Assembly: GCF_000344615.1 (NCBI RefSeq)
Contig: NZ_KB467824.1
Coordinates: 1,080,592-1,144,591, forward strand
DNA: 64,000 bases
Reading direction: 5' to 3'
From: Janthinobacterium sp. CG3
GTDB lineage: Bacteria > Pseudomonadota > Gammaproteobacteria > Burkholderiales > Burkholderiaceae_D
This document shows positions 19,110 to 28,674 of this stretch, piece after piece (the stretch's first letter is position 1; each line of letters opens with the position of its first letter). Below the pieces are notes generated by a model, which was not told the DNA's origin, did not search any database, and saw nothing but the letters and a program-made list of their open reading frames with translations. Made by a program: the position numbers and the translations under genes.

Positions 19110-21971
19110 ATGCGCTTAGCACTCACCGACCAAATATTCACCGCGTTGGCCGGCTTCTCCAGCCACACGCGCCTGTACGCGCTGACCTTTCAGAACGACA
19201 ACGCTGACCACGGCGCGGGCGGCTTGCTGGTGGAAGCCTTCGTCGCCGACGAACAACTGCAAGGCATCGGCGGGCGCGACGTCATCGCGCTGTCGACCAG
19301 CGCCGACATCGCGCTGGAGCCGCTGCTGGGCCAGGCCGCCAGCCTGCAGGTCAGCCTGGCCGACGGCAGCCGCGCCAGCTTCAGCGGCTACGTCAGCGAG
19401 GCGGCGATGCTGGGCGGAGAGGGCGGGCTGGCGCGCTACCGGCTGCGCCTGGCGCCGTGGTTATGGCGCCTGACCCAGGTGCGCAACAGCCGCGTCTGGC
19501 AAGACAAGAGCGTGCCGGAGATCGTCGACGCCGTCTTCGCCGCCTACGCGCCGCAGGCGCAGTGGCGTTGGAGCGGCGACGTCGACCGCTTCATGGCCGA
19601 CGCCGACCCGCGCAGCTATTGCTGCCAGCACCGCGAAAGCGACTACGACTTCGTCGCCCGCTTGCTGACCGAGGAGGGGTTGGCGTGGCGCTTCGAGGAG
19701 GCCGACGGCGAGCAGTTGCTGGTCTTGTTCGCCGACAGCACGCAGGCGGACGCCGTGCCGGAGGACGCCACCAGCGCGGCCGGCGGCGGGGTGCGCTTCC
19801 ATGGCGCGCGCGCCGGCGAGGCCAGCGACGGCGTGCAAGCCGTGCAGGCGGGGCGCGCGCTGGGCCTGGCGCTGCGCAGCGTGTCGAGCTACGACTACAA
19901 AGCCAAGAAAGTGGTCGGCGCCAGCGTGCCGACCGACCTGGCGCCGGGCGGCAAGAACGCGCCGGCGCTGGAAAGCTACGACAGCCCCGGCCAGTACGCT
20001 TATAGAAGCGCGGCGCAGGCGCGCCGCTACGCGCTGCTGCACATGCAGGCGCGCGAGGCGGAGGCGCAATGGACGCGGATGCGTTCGAGCGTGCGCACCT
20101 TGCGCGCCGGCACGCACATCGCGCTGAGGGGCGGGCCGTTCCGCCAGGCCGACGGCAAGTACGCGCTATTGCGCGTGCGCAGCGTGGGCGTGAACAACCT
20201 ACCGGCGCCGGCCAGCAAGGCGCTGGCCGAACTGTTCGGGCCGATCCCGGAATTGCTGGAGGAAAGCCTGCGCCTGGAAGAGGAAGAGGAAGAGGCGCCC
20301 GAGTTCGCCCTGGCCATCGCGCAGGCCGTGCTGAGCGGCTACGGCAACTGCGTCGAGGCGGTCAAGCTGGAGCGGCCGTGGCGGGCGCCGCCGACCGGCC
20401 AGCGCGCCAAGCCGACCGCGCCCGGCAGCCAGAGCGCCATCGTGGTGGGGCCGGACGGCGCGGCCAGCGCGAACGGCGCCGACGAAATGTATTGCGACCG
20501 GCTGGGCCGGGTGCGCATCCGCTACCATTGGCAAGAGGACGCCAGCGCGACCTGCTGGGTGCGGGTGGCGCAGCGCTCGGCGGGCGGTGGCATGGGCAGC
20601 CAGTTCCTGCCGCGCATCGGCCAAGAGGTGATGGTACAGTTTTTGGAAAACGACATCGACCGGCCGGTCATCGTCGGCGCGCTCTACAACGGCCAGGGCG
20701 AGGGCGGCGTGCCGGCCACGCCGGGCGGCGCGGACGGGCGCGCCGCCGACGCCGGCGTGTTCGCGTCGGCGCACGACCACGGCGTCTCGGCGCAAGGCAA
20801 CCTGGCCGGCGGCAACGGCCCGCTATGGCACGGGGCCGCCGCCGGCTCGGCCGGGCACCGCAACGGCGCCGCCCAGTGGGGCGTGCGCAGCAAGGAATTC
20901 GGCGGCACGGGCTACAACCAGCTGCTGTTCGACGACACCGATAGCCAAGGCCGCATCCAGCTAAAAAGCACTTTTGCCGCGAGCGAGCTGAACCTGGGGC
21001 ACCTGATCCACCACGCCGACAACTACCGCGGCAGCTTCCGCGGCCTGGGCGCGGAATTGCGCAGCGACGCCTACGGCGCGGTGCGCGCCGGCGCCGGCTT
21101 GCTCATTTCGAGCTATGCCATCGGCCACGCGGCGGCGGCGCGCGAGCCGGCCGGCGACAACGCGCCCGGCCTGGCGCTGCTCAAGCAGGCCGGGCAACTG
21201 GGCCAGAGCTTCAGCGACGCCGCCGCCAAACACGAGGGCGTGGCGCTGGCCGGCCACGTCGGCGCGGCGAAGGCGAACGCCAGCGCGCTGGACGACGCGG
21301 CGGCGCCGCTGAAGGCGCTGCGCGCGGCGGCGGCCGGCATGCTCAGCGGCGACGGGATCGACGCCGCCAAGGCCGACGCCGGGGCGAAAAACACCACCGC
21401 CGGCGCCGGCAAGCTGCCGCATACGAGCGACGCCATCATCGCCATCGCCGCCAAGGCGGGGCTGGGCGTGGTGGCGGGGCAAAACCTGCAACTGGCCAAC
21501 GGCGAAACGGTATCCTTGATGAGCGGGCAGGACAGCCAGTTCGTCGTCGGCGGGCAATTGCGCGTGCACAGCGGCCAGACGATCGGCGTGCTGGCCGGCG
21601 CGGTCGCGCCGGGCGCCGGCGGCGTCGGGCTGCAATTGATCGCCGCCAAGCAAGCCATCGAGGTGCAGGCCCAAAGCGACACGTTGAAGGTGCAGGCGCG
21701 CGACCGGATCGACATCGTCAGCGCCAACGCGCATATCGACTGGGCGGCGGCCAAGAGCATCAGCCTGTCGACGGCGGGCGGGGCCAATATCACGATCACG
21801 GGCGGCAACATCACCGTGCAATGCCCGGGGAAAATTACGATCCACGCCGGCACGAAGGAGTTTATTGGGCCTGAGCGCTTGAATTATCCCTTGCCGTTGC
21901 TTCCACGATCCGTATGTGTTGAATGCATGCTCAAGGCGCGCGCTGCCGGCGCGCCGTTTATACCGAAATGA
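19110..21971 (+). CDS. vgrG: T6SS spike protein VgrG (TssI) with DUF2345 C-terminus
   Basis: Encodes a 953-residue VgrG, the trimeric spike that carries effectors. The gp27-like part covers about residues 1-390 (WLWRLTQVRNSRVWQDKSV; YCCQHRESDYDFVARLLTEEGLAWRF). The gp5-like part follows (DRLGRVRIRYHWQ; GSQFLPRIGQEVMVQFLENDIDRPVIVGALYN). A T6SS Vgr segment and DUF2345 beta-helix follow to the end (ITITGGNITVQCPGKITIHAG). The last residues, KARAAGAPFIPK, lead directly into the adaptor gene, whose ATG overlaps the vgrG stop (ATGA at 21968-21971). Bases 19948 to about 21835 are repeated almost exactly at 28682-30570. Confidence 0.95.
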   Translation: MRLALTDQIFTALAGFSSHTRLYALTFQNDNADHGAGGLLVEAFVADEQLQGIGGRDVIALSTSADIALEPLLGQAASLQVSLADGSRASFSGYVSEAAMLGGEGGLARYRLRLAPWLWRLTQVRNSRVWQDKSVPEIVDAVFAAYAPQAQWRWSGDVDRFMADADPRSYCCQHRESDYDFVARLLTEEGLAWRFEEADGEQLLVLFADSTQADAVPEDATSAAGGGVRFHGARAGEASDGVQAVQAGRALGLALRSVSSYDYKAKKVVGASVPTDLAPGGKNAPALESYDSPGQYAYRSAAQARRYALLHMQAREAEAQWTRMRSSVRTLRAGTHIALRGGPFRQADGKYALLRVRSVGVNNLPAPASKALAELFGPIPELLEESLRLEEEEEEAPEFALAIAQAVLSGYGNCVEAVKLERPWRAPPTGQRAKPTAPGSQSAIVVGPDGAASANGADEMYCDRLGRVRIRYHWQEDASATCWVRVAQRSAGGGMGSQFLPRIGQEVMVQFLENDIDRPVIVGALYNGQGEGGVPATPGGADGRAADAGVFASAHDHGVSAQGNLAGGNGPLWHGAAAGSAGHRNGAAQWGVRSKEFGGTGYNQLLFDDTDSQGRIQLKSTFAASELNLGHLIHHADNYRGSFRGLGAELRSDAYGAVRAGAGLLISSYAIGHAAAAREPAGDNAPGLALLKQAGQLGQSFSDAAAKHEGVALAGHVGAAKANASALDDAAAPLKALRAAAAGMLSGDGIDAAKADAGAKNTTAGAGKLPHTSDAIIAIAAKAGLGVVAGQNLQLANGETVSLMSGQDSQFVVGGQLRVHSGQTIGVLAGAVAPGAGGVGLQLIAAKQAIEVQAQSDTLKVQARDRIDIVSANAHIDWAAAKSISLSTAGGANITITGGNITVQCPGKITIHAGTKEFIGPERLNYPLPLLPRSVCVECMLKARAAGAPFIPK
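19948..21971 (+). repeat. Long direct repeat, copy 1 (vgrG codons ~280-953)
   Basis: This stretch is repeated in the same orientation at 28682-30699. The two copies differ by scattered single bases and a 6-base deletion in copy 2 in the run of GAG/GAA codons (20277-20297). Similarity is very high up to about 21835 and then drops to mostly synonymous differences over the last ~130 bases. Copy offset is 8734 bases before the 6-base deletion and 8728 after it. Confidence 0.95.
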
Positions 21972-22846
21972 CCATGATTACTCATCTAGAAATTAGCAAT
22001 TTGCCTTTTGCGGATCCCTCGATCGAGTTCGATGGTCAGCTCTATGCCCTGATCGATAATGGCGGCCTGCCGGGGCTGGCAAAGCAGTTGGACAGGACGA
22101 ACGCGAGGTGGATCAGCCTGTTCGCCGGATCAAGAGACGAGGGGGCGCTGGCGGTCGCGCCGCTTTTGATTTTGATCGACGGAAATCAAAATCCTTTTCA
22201 GCAGCAAGCGATGCTGAACTGGATCTGCGAACACGGCACGTTTACATCAAGCATTCTGTTCATGGTATCGCAACTACCGATGGCGGAACTTGCATGCAGG
22301 TTGGCTTTGCGCCTCGACGCGACCTTACCTGACAATATCGACATCGTACTTCGGTACTTTGACGCGCGCGTATTCGAGCAATTGATGGTGGTGCTCTCGA
22401 AGGAACAGAAAACCGCTTTTTTGAGTGTCGCTGATCGTTGGTGGTTTGTCGACCGGCGCGGCAAGATACAGCCGGTTGATGCGGTGTTTTCCGAAGCGGA
22501 AATGCATAAGGTTCCGTTGAGTCTGACGGTCGAGCAAGAAGGTATGATGCTCGATGCTAGCGAACCGGATCAGGTGGCGGCGTTCTTGCGCCCGGCGGTT
22601 CCTGTTGAGTACGCGAACATGGCGCCGGAATTACGTTATGACTTCATTGTGCGTCACATGGGAGCTGCGCGCATGTTAGGAATTTACGCGACGCACGAAC
22701 TTGCACTTTACTGCCTGATGGCATTGTTGCATGGCGAAAAATTTTCTATACAAGCACCATGGGCCACTGTTCTTGGAGAAGTTAAAAGCGGAAAATCTGA
22801 TTTTACTCTTGCTGTGGCACAGATGGAATTTAATGACGTTCAATAG
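21968..22846 (+). CDS. DUF4123 T6SS effector adaptor (Tap/TEC-like), copy 1
   Basis: Encodes a 292-residue DUF4123 protein. Members of this family act as chaperones that load a specific effector onto the VgrG tip. Visible features: LYALIDNGGLPGL (about 21-33), WICEHGTF, LRYFDARVFEQLMVVLSKEQ, and a C-terminal helical part with MMLDASEPDQVAAFL and ELALYCLMALLHG. ATG 21968 was chosen because it overlaps the vgrG stop as ATGA; a second ATG is at 21974. Identical length to the second DUF4123 gene (292 aa) supports the start. The downstream lipase gene is its presumed client. Confidence 0.9.
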   Translation: MTMITHLEISNLPFADPSIEFDGQLYALIDNGGLPGLAKQLDRTNARWISLFAGSRDEGALAVAPLLILIDGNQNPFQQQAMLNWICEHGTFTSSILFMVSQLPMAELACRLALRLDATLPDNIDIVLRYFDARVFEQLMVVLSKEQKTAFLSVADRWWFVDRRGKIQPVDAVFSEAEMHKVPLSLTVEQEGMMLDASEPDQVAAFLRPAVPVEYANMAPELRYDFIVRHMGAARMLGIYATHELALYCLMALLHGEKFSIQAPWATVLGEVKSGKSDFTLAVAQMEFNDVQ

Positions 22847-24021
22847 ATATATAGGATTGCATCAATGCTAAATTTTCTGATATTTTCTTGTTCTATTGCA
22901 TATTAAAATTACGGAAAGCAATTCTCTTATAAAGGTTACCTAATGAGCGATAAGGCTAAGGGCGAGCGAAGAACAGTTCCGATCATGCAGCCGACGGAAC
23001 GAATTGAACGCGCGGCAAGTTCGACTATTCCAATTCCAGCGGGAAAATCGAGCGATACAGCGCCAAATAGAGGAAAAGATCTTAGTAACGCGATGAGAAA
23101 TTGCGCTGGTAAAACATTGAACTGCAAACAGAACCTTTGGTTTTCATTTTTTTTTGACGGCACTGGCAACAATTTGATAGCAGATTTGCCTTCAAAAGAA
23201 CATACAAACGTGACAAGGCTTTTTCGGGCCCACCGAGGTGACGCTTATTTGGGAAGCGTCCATTCGAAGGCGGGCGACGATGCAGTGGGAGTTTTTCGGA
23301 TCTACATTCCTGGTGTAGGGACATATTTTAACGAAGTGCATGATGCGGGCGGTGACGAGTGGGGACTTGCCATTGGATACTATGGTCAGGATCGTTTAGA
23401 TTGGGCAAAGAAGCAGTTTGATCAGCTAATGGTAGGGCCGATAGCTCAAGCAAAAAATCCTGTGAATGAAATAGTTGAAGTAAACATCGCCGCGTTTGGT
23501 TTTAGCCGTGGCGCAGCTGCGGCACGCGCATTTATTAATGATTTTGTTTCCAGTCGCTGCTATAAAGACAGTGCCCGGGAAAATGGGTTGCGGTTAAAAA
23601 GCGTAAAATGTGTGGTTCGCATTCGATTTATGGGACTATTTGACACAGTAGCTTCCGTTGGGGCAGGTGCGTCCGCCAATGTAATTAAGACACTTGAAGT
23701 CAAAGCTCCGCTGGCAGTGAAGCTTGCTTCACGTTATACAGCGTTCCCTGAGTCAATACCCAGTGCATTGGCCTTCGGTCCCAGCGGGGCGGCCGGAGCC
23801 CATCCCGCAGCTGGTTCGTTCAATGGCCACACCGGTTTTGGCGATAAAATGTTTATACCGGACGAAGTTGAAAGCGTTTATCACTTCATAGCAGGACATG
23901 AATTTCGCAATTCATTTCCGGTAGATAGTGTTAGTGTGTACGATGAGGAAACCGAAACCATTCCTCGTCGTGAAAATTTCTTCGAATATGTGCATGGTGG
24001 CGTTCATTCCGATGTTGGTGG

Positions 24022-24031
24022 GGGGTATAGA
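24022..24031 (+). repeat. Target site duplication of the IS4-family element, left copy
   Basis: GGGGTATAGA directly before the element; the same 10 bases follow it at 25437-25446. Confidence 0.92.
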
Positions 24032-24047
24032 CAATCCACCCAAGTTA
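24032..24047 (+). repeat. IS4-family element, left inverted repeat
   Basis: CAATCCACCCAAGTTA, matched exactly by the complement of 25421-25436. Confidence 0.9.
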
Positions 24048-24063
24048 GGGATTTTCCAACCTT

Positions 24064-25349
24064 TTAACATGGTTTTTGGATCATGTGCTTGTGCGGCTTC
24101 GGCCTGGTTTTGCGTGTTTTGGATAGATTTTCCCGATGGATGTGTGTCCGTTTCGCAATCAGGCGCAGCACCTCGCGCAGTAACTTCGCCACCTTTTTTC
24201 CGAGCAGAAGGGCCGGCAACAATGGTTTGAGGGCGGTATGCGCATAGGCGTGGTTGATGCGCTCGGCTGCGCGCAGGTCGGCGCTGTCGTGGGCTGTCAA
24301 GGCCGCCAGGGTTTGCAAGTTATCGCACATGATTTTGGCGGCGACGTCCTGCACCACGGCTTGCTGGGACAGGCCAGACACATGCTCCAAATTGAGCCGA
24401 TGCTTGAGCCGCTTGAAGGCTTCCTCGATACGCCAGCGCTTGTGGTAGAGGTCGCCGAAGCCGTCGGCGGGAAAGCGCGCGCTGTCGAACAAATTGGTCA
24501 TCAACACCCGCACCTTGCCGTTCGGCGCGACATGGCGGACGAGGCGCACCTGCTGGGGTTCTCGGGGGCATTCATAATCGTCGGCGTCGCGCCGGTCGGG
24601 CGCGCGCAGCATGACGAGCTGCTCGCTCAGACCGGAGCGCAGGAAGTCGCGCACGCAGGGAAAGCCGCCGTTGCCGGCCTTCTCGACGCGCATGCAGAAC
24701 GCAATGTGGCGATGTTTGAGCAGCGATACCAGCCATCGGGACGGGTAGCCCCGGTCGAGCAGCAGAAGATCGGTGCCGGAAAGTCGGTCCAGGTGTTCGA
24801 CCAGCATTTGCCGCTCGCCGCAGTCCTCGATGCCGTGCAGCGAGGCCGCAAGCATCAATTCCGCGCCGGGAAGGAACAGGCCGAACAGGATTTGATCGGC
24901 CAGCGCGGCGCGCTTGACGTGGCTGGCGCGCAAGCCGAATCGCATGGTCGAAGCATCAGCGGCGACCAAACGCAGGCCGCGCCAGCGCGGCACAAATCCG
25001 TGGTGCTCGGCGCGTGCGACCAGCCAGTCGTTGAGCAGGGGAATGGCCGTCAGAGACAGCTTGGCGCGCGCGCCTGGGCGAACGCCTGCTCAGACACCTT
25101 GCGCACCAATTGCGCACGTTGCTGCAGATGGGCGAAGAATACGTCGAGCTCGGCTTGGACGCTCATGCGCATACCGGTAAGCATCAACGCGACCAGCGCC
25201 GGCAACGGCAATTTTCGCTGGCGGGAAAATGCGGCGGGGTGTTCAATATGTCGGGCCGTCAGAAGGAATTCGACGGACTGCAAATGCGCGGCAAGATCGT
25301 TGAACAGTGCGGCAAGGGACATAGCGGCCAATGAGGTAAAAAATCTCAC
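24064..25349 (-). pseudogene. IS4-family transposase, frameshifted
   Basis: The N-terminal part (from GTG 25349, or an ATG nine codons later) encodes about 92 residues with the family-typical RQRKLPLPALVALML segment. It leaves frame in a GCGCGCGCGCC run near 25068-25080. Two bases too many, or one too few, separate it from the catalytic part. The catalytic part has VAADAST (first Asp), LLLDRGYPS (second Asp) and YHKRWRIEEAFKRLKHRLN (the Y-2-R-3-E-6-K signature), and ends at 24064. Together they make a full-length IS4 transposase of about 425 residues. The shift lies in a dinucleotide repeat, so it could be decay, programmed slippage or a sequencing error. Confidence 0.85.
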
Positions 25350-25420
25350 TGACCGCGCCCTACCTCACTGGCATGTCAAGCTTTTTATTGTATTTCGCTC
25401 TACTTTTAAAGAAAAATTCT

Positions 25421-25436
25421 TAACTTGGGTGGATTG
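25421..25436 (-). repeat. IS4-family element, right inverted repeat
   Basis: TAACTTGGGTGGATTG, the exact complement of the left terminal 16 bases. Confidence 0.9.
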
Positions 25437-25446
25437 GGGGTATAGA
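25437..25446 (+). repeat. Target site duplication of the IS4-family element, right copy
   Basis: GGGGTATAGA, identical to 24022-24031; the lipase reading frame continues from here. Confidence 0.92.
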
Positions 25447-26499
25447 CCAGGAGAAGGCGGGAAGAATGAGGCCGCAGAAACTAAACTTGGCCTTGTATTC
25501 TTGTGGAAAATGTACTCATTTGCGCTGAGCGCCGGCGTTCCACTTCTTGCTGAAAATGCTTGGAAACCGGAAAACAAGTCTGATTTCCAAATTTCCAAGA
25601 AACTTATTGCAGACTATGCATACTACTTATCAAAAACTGGAGCTGGAAACTTGCCCGTAGGTGAACAGATTCGGGCGCACATGAAGTTGTATTATCAATG
25701 GAGATTCCATCTTATAAATAGAGGGTTGGCAAAGAATGGCGTTGAGAAAAAAAAGATAGAAAAAAACGCTGCAAACTTTGCTGATGAACAGAGAAAAATA
25801 AATTCCGAAATTATAGAGCTTAAACAAAAACGATTTGACGCAGAGCGGAAACTTTATTCCATGGAAAAGGCAAAGGCTCCGGCGGAGTCTCCTTGGAAAT
25901 ATATTACAAAAACCGGTCCGTTTGCAAAAGATTATCCTGAAAAAATTGAAACGGCAAGACAAGAAGCGGCAGAAGCGTTAGATAATCTTCGCAGGGCTGA
26001 AGCAAGGTTGCTTACCTTGCCGAAGGAAACGGGATTGCCAGCGGTGATTGAAACTTACGATCAACAGTTATTAAAGGATGTTGCAGACATTCTGACTCGG
26101 GATTCAAATTCCGTAAAAAATAATGTTATTCGAAGCCGGGAGACGCTACGGCCTCATTACAAAATACTTCTCGAAGCCTATGAGAACGAGCGTGACGGAA
26201 AGGGATTGACCGATCCGGGAATTATTGCATTCTTCGATAACTACGTTCACAACTCACTAGCGGCTTTTGCGATGGATGCAACATTACCGTCTGATCCGCG
26301 TATTGTTTACGTTGGTGCCAATAATCGTTTACTTTATGCTCATTCCAATGACTCGTACAATGTGAGAGTAACTGCATAAATTTATGTGCAGCGGCTCGGT
26401 CAGCGAATTTAGCGCTACATTTTCGTTGGAAAAATCTGCCGTATTGCTTCGATTATTTTATTGTTAAATATTCAATTTTTATTGATGTGCAGACATATC

Positions 26500-27069
26500 A
26501 TGAAATCAAAATCAGATTTTCAAGTAAATCGCCTTTCGTGGCTTTTTATTATCTCCATAACCTTATTGGGATGCCAAGATAGAGACAACTTATTGGACAC
26601 TGGGCCAAGAATTGGAAATACTGTTTCACTGACAATTACTGGCTATAATTATACTAATAAATATATTGATGATTTTTATGTTGGCAGTAGTGGAGGCGGC
26701 AACCTCTACGTGAGTTCGCCGAACGGAGGAGGCGGGAGTAGCGTTTGCTGTGCATCCTATGTCATTGGCGCCACGTTGTGGAAACCAAAAGTTCGTTGGC
26801 AAATTGGCGGATGTACTTACAATAGTCGTAAAGACAGTTATGGAGATGTTTTTTTTGATATACATCATTTTTATAAGGAAGTAGAAACACCACTTGATCC
26901 AAAAATACCAAAAAAACCAAAATACCTAGAAGTGCATTTCTATCCGGATGGGCATGTTGAAACGGCCATAACCGAACTTCCATCGCGTCCACGCCTCGCG
27001 TTAAGCGCAGACCGCGAAGAGAGGTCTGATTATAAGAAATGCCCAAATGACAAGCGGCCAGCGCAATAG
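26500..27069 (+). CDS. DUF3304-type lipoprotein, presumed lipase immunity protein, copy 1
   Basis: Encodes 189 residues. A short basic start, a hydrophobic stretch and the lipobox LLGC (about residues 22-25) mark it as an outer- or inner-membrane lipoprotein in the periplasm. The core VSLTITGYNYTNKYIDDFYVG, GGGNLYVSSPNGGGGSSVCCASY and the later YLEVHFYPDGHVETAI are shared with the copies at 31581 and 33138 and match the DUF3304 family. Position directly after a Tle1 gene suggests it blocks that lipase in the periplasm. ATG 26500 was chosen because it gives exactly the same length as copy 2; ATG 26485 is an alternative. Confidence 0.82.
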   Translation: MKSKSDFQVNRLSWLFIISITLLGCQDRDNLLDTGPRIGNTVSLTITGYNYTNKYIDDFYVGSSGGGNLYVSSPNGGGGSSVCCASYVIGATLWKPKVRWQIGGCTYNSRKDSYGDVFFDIHHFYKEVETPLDPKIPKKPKYLEVHFYPDGHVETAITELPSRPRLALSADREERSDYKKCPNDKRPAQ

Positions 27070-27083
27070 GTTTGGAAAAGTAA

Positions 27084-27179
27084 ATGGCTAAGATCGACGG
27101 CGATCCAAGTCAACATAGGTCGATTGACCTCGCCAGTAACAATAGCACGTCTAACGCGCAACAAGGGGGGGCAGCGTGA
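27084..27179 (+). CDS. Possible 31-residue leader peptide overlapping the next gene
   Basis: ATG 27084 has GGAAAAG a few bases upstream (27074-27080) and encodes 31 residues, polar and Ser/Asn/Gln-rich, from MAKIDGDPSQ to NAQQGGAA. Its TGA (27177-27179) overlaps the ATG of the following gene, as in translationally coupled pairs. It could be a genuine coupling peptide or the remaining N-terminus of a lost effector. No similarity was recognised. Confidence 0.4.
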   Translation: MAKIDGDPSQHRSIDLASNNSTSNAQQGGAA

Positions 27180-28660
27180 TGAAATACGGTAGTCGGAAAC
27201 AGTTCTCAGCGGCGCTTGTTGTTGGGATTTTGCTCGGCTCTTCCAATATTGCGCAAGCAGCGTGCAACAGCGCCAAGAATTGGTTCGAGGCGCCGGGTCC
27301 GGAAATTAAAGTGTTTGTCGGCTATAAACAGGAGCAACGGCCTGGTTTCGGTTCGTTTGGTGTGAGTCAAACGGCGATAGACTATCCCTATCCTGATCCG
27401 TTGGCGAAGGAAATGCTCGGAAAGGAGGGCGGCGGAATGCTGTCGGAGGGAAAGACATCCGATGTCTCGTATTATGAACCCGACGGCAAGGGAAACTTGC
27501 GCGTGTGTCGGGTTGAGGGCTGGTGGCCGCCCAGTTTCGGCAGCGAGGCCCTACGCAAGGCGCTTAGGCCGAGTACCGAACGTTATGTCGCAAATAATCT
27601 CGTGTTGAAAAAACTGGGGGCTGGGAATGTAGCCCTGAACGCGGTCCTGTATTTCTACGATAACAGGGGGCGTCTCGTGCGCCTTGAGGAGGGCGAGTTT
27701 GAAAAGCCGGAGATGCCGGCGGTTATCAAGATTTGCCGCGAATATGACGAAGACGACAATTTGACCTTGCTTCTGGACCCCAAGAACTCGCAACGTTGCC
27801 TGGCCCGACCGCCCGATGTGCGCGACGAGTGGCTGCGCTACCGGTACGGCAAGTACGATGGCAAACAGGTGGAGTTGCTTGACGAGTGGCACCGCGGCAA
27901 CGCAGCGGGTAAATGGAGCAAGAACTTTGGCGCCTTTCGTACCGGTACCGGGCCGAACGCGGTCTACGGCGCGGCTAAGGCCAAGATGGGCAAGGGCGTG
28001 ACGGTTATCTACGGCTCTAATGCCGGAAAACTGGACGACAACGCAGCCAACACGGTGCTCGATTCCTTCGGCCGGGTGAACGCCGCCGCATACTTCTTCA
28101 CCCAGCGCCCGACGCCGCTTGAAGTGCTGGAAAAACCGGAGACAATCTACCAGTACGAGCGCCGCCGCCAAACCTATATCGACGGAGAGCAGGTGAAGCT
28201 GTTTGAACTGTTTAAGCCGAACGAACATCGTTCGCGTCACCGCTACTACGTTCAGTTCGGCGTGGTGCGCCACGAACAGCTCGACGCCAGCGGCCGAGTG
28301 CGGCGCGTGATCACGCTCAATGACTGGCGCCAGCCGCGGCCGGGGCCGGATCCGGACGTCAACGACAAGCTCCTCACTGATAAAGGTGTTGGCCTGATCG
28401 GGCACCAGATCTACCATCGAGTGTACGACTTCGATGCGCAGGGAAAACCGACGCTGGTGGCGCTTAGTTGGAACCGTCGCATCCGCCTTAATCCCTTGAA
28501 GAAAACGCATATAGACTCGGCCGATGTGGTCTACGGTACCCCGGCCGGCAAGGTGCGCTGGAAAACCAAGGAGGAGTTCGAAGCACATTTCGACTTTAGC
28601 CCGATTGCCGCGCAAGTGTTTCCAGACAAGGTGCACGGCGAGGAGCCGGAGGAGATCTGA
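27179..28660 (+). CDS. Exported protein of unknown function in the cargo zone
   Basis: Encodes 493 residues. Residues 1 to about 29 form a Sec signal peptide (hydrophobic core AALVVGILLGSSNIAQA, cleavage after AQA). The mature protein is rich in charged and aromatic residues and has several short segments resembling Rhs/YD-type beta strands (YFYDNRGRLVRLEEGE; EQLDASGRVRRVITLNDW; VYDFDAQGKPTLVALSW). These segments suggest a beta-rich periplasmic protein. ATG 27179 overlaps the stop of the 31-codon frame upstream; a GTG at 27176 is adjacent. It ends 22 bases before the second vgrG segment. It could be an immunity or accessory protein for a lost effector; no enzymatic motif is visible. Confidence 0.7.
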   Translation: MKYGSRKQFSAALVVGILLGSSNIAQAACNSAKNWFEAPGPEIKVFVGYKQEQRPGFGSFGVSQTAIDYPYPDPLAKEMLGKEGGGMLSEGKTSDVSYYEPDGKGNLRVCRVEGWWPPSFGSEALRKALRPSTERYVANNLVLKKLGAGNVALNAVLYFYDNRGRLVRLEEGEFEKPEMPAVIKICREYDEDDNLTLLLDPKNSQRCLARPPDVRDEWLRYRYGKYDGKQVELLDEWHRGNAAGKWSKNFGAFRTGTGPNAVYGAAKAKMGKGVTVIYGSNAGKLDDNAANTVLDSFGRVNAAAYFFTQRPTPLEVLEKPETIYQYERRRQTYIDGEQVKLFELFKPNEHRSRHRYYVQFGVVRHEQLDASGRVRRVITLNDWRQPRPGPDPDVNDKLLTDKGVGLIGHQIYHRVYDFDAQGKPTLVALSWNRRIRLNPLKKTHIDSADVVYGTPAGKVRWKTKEEFEAHFDFSPIAAQVFPDKVHGEEPEEI

Positions 28661-28674
28661 TCGGGGCGGCGCCA

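Larger units (their letters stand above)
24032..25436 (-). mobile_element. IS4-family insertion sequence, 1405 bp
   Basis: The element is bounded by inverted repeats CAATCCACCCAAGTTA (24032-24047) and its complement (25421-25436), identical over 16 bases and similar beyond. It is flanked by a 10-base direct duplication. It carries one transposase gene on the - strand with IS4-type DDE motifs. Length and 10-base duplication fit the IS4 group. It is inserted in the lipase gene directly after the codon for the Arg of GGGYR. Confidence 0.93.
22943..26379 (+). pseudogene. Tle1-type lipase effector (DUF2235), split by an IS4-family insertion
   Basis: The first 363 codons (22943-24031) encode a DUF2235 alpha/beta hydrolase: FFFDGTGNN near residue 72, the nucleophile elbow GFSRG (about 186-190), GLFDTVASVG with a candidate catalytic Asp, and HSDVGGGY at the insertion point. 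The frame resumes after the element at 25437 with the target duplication. Removing 1405 bases plus one 10-base duplication gives an intact 673-residue protein, with the GGGYR-PGEGG junction expected of the family. The C-terminal half includes a long charged helix (about 25740-25860). Tle1 proteins are phospholipases A delivered by VgrG. As it stands the gene encodes only a truncated product. Confidence 0.93.

Noticed and set aside
24238..25430. Long + strand frame running through the IS4 element into the lipase C-terminal half
   Set aside because: The part inside the element is antisense to the transposase; only the sequence after 25437 belongs to a protein family.
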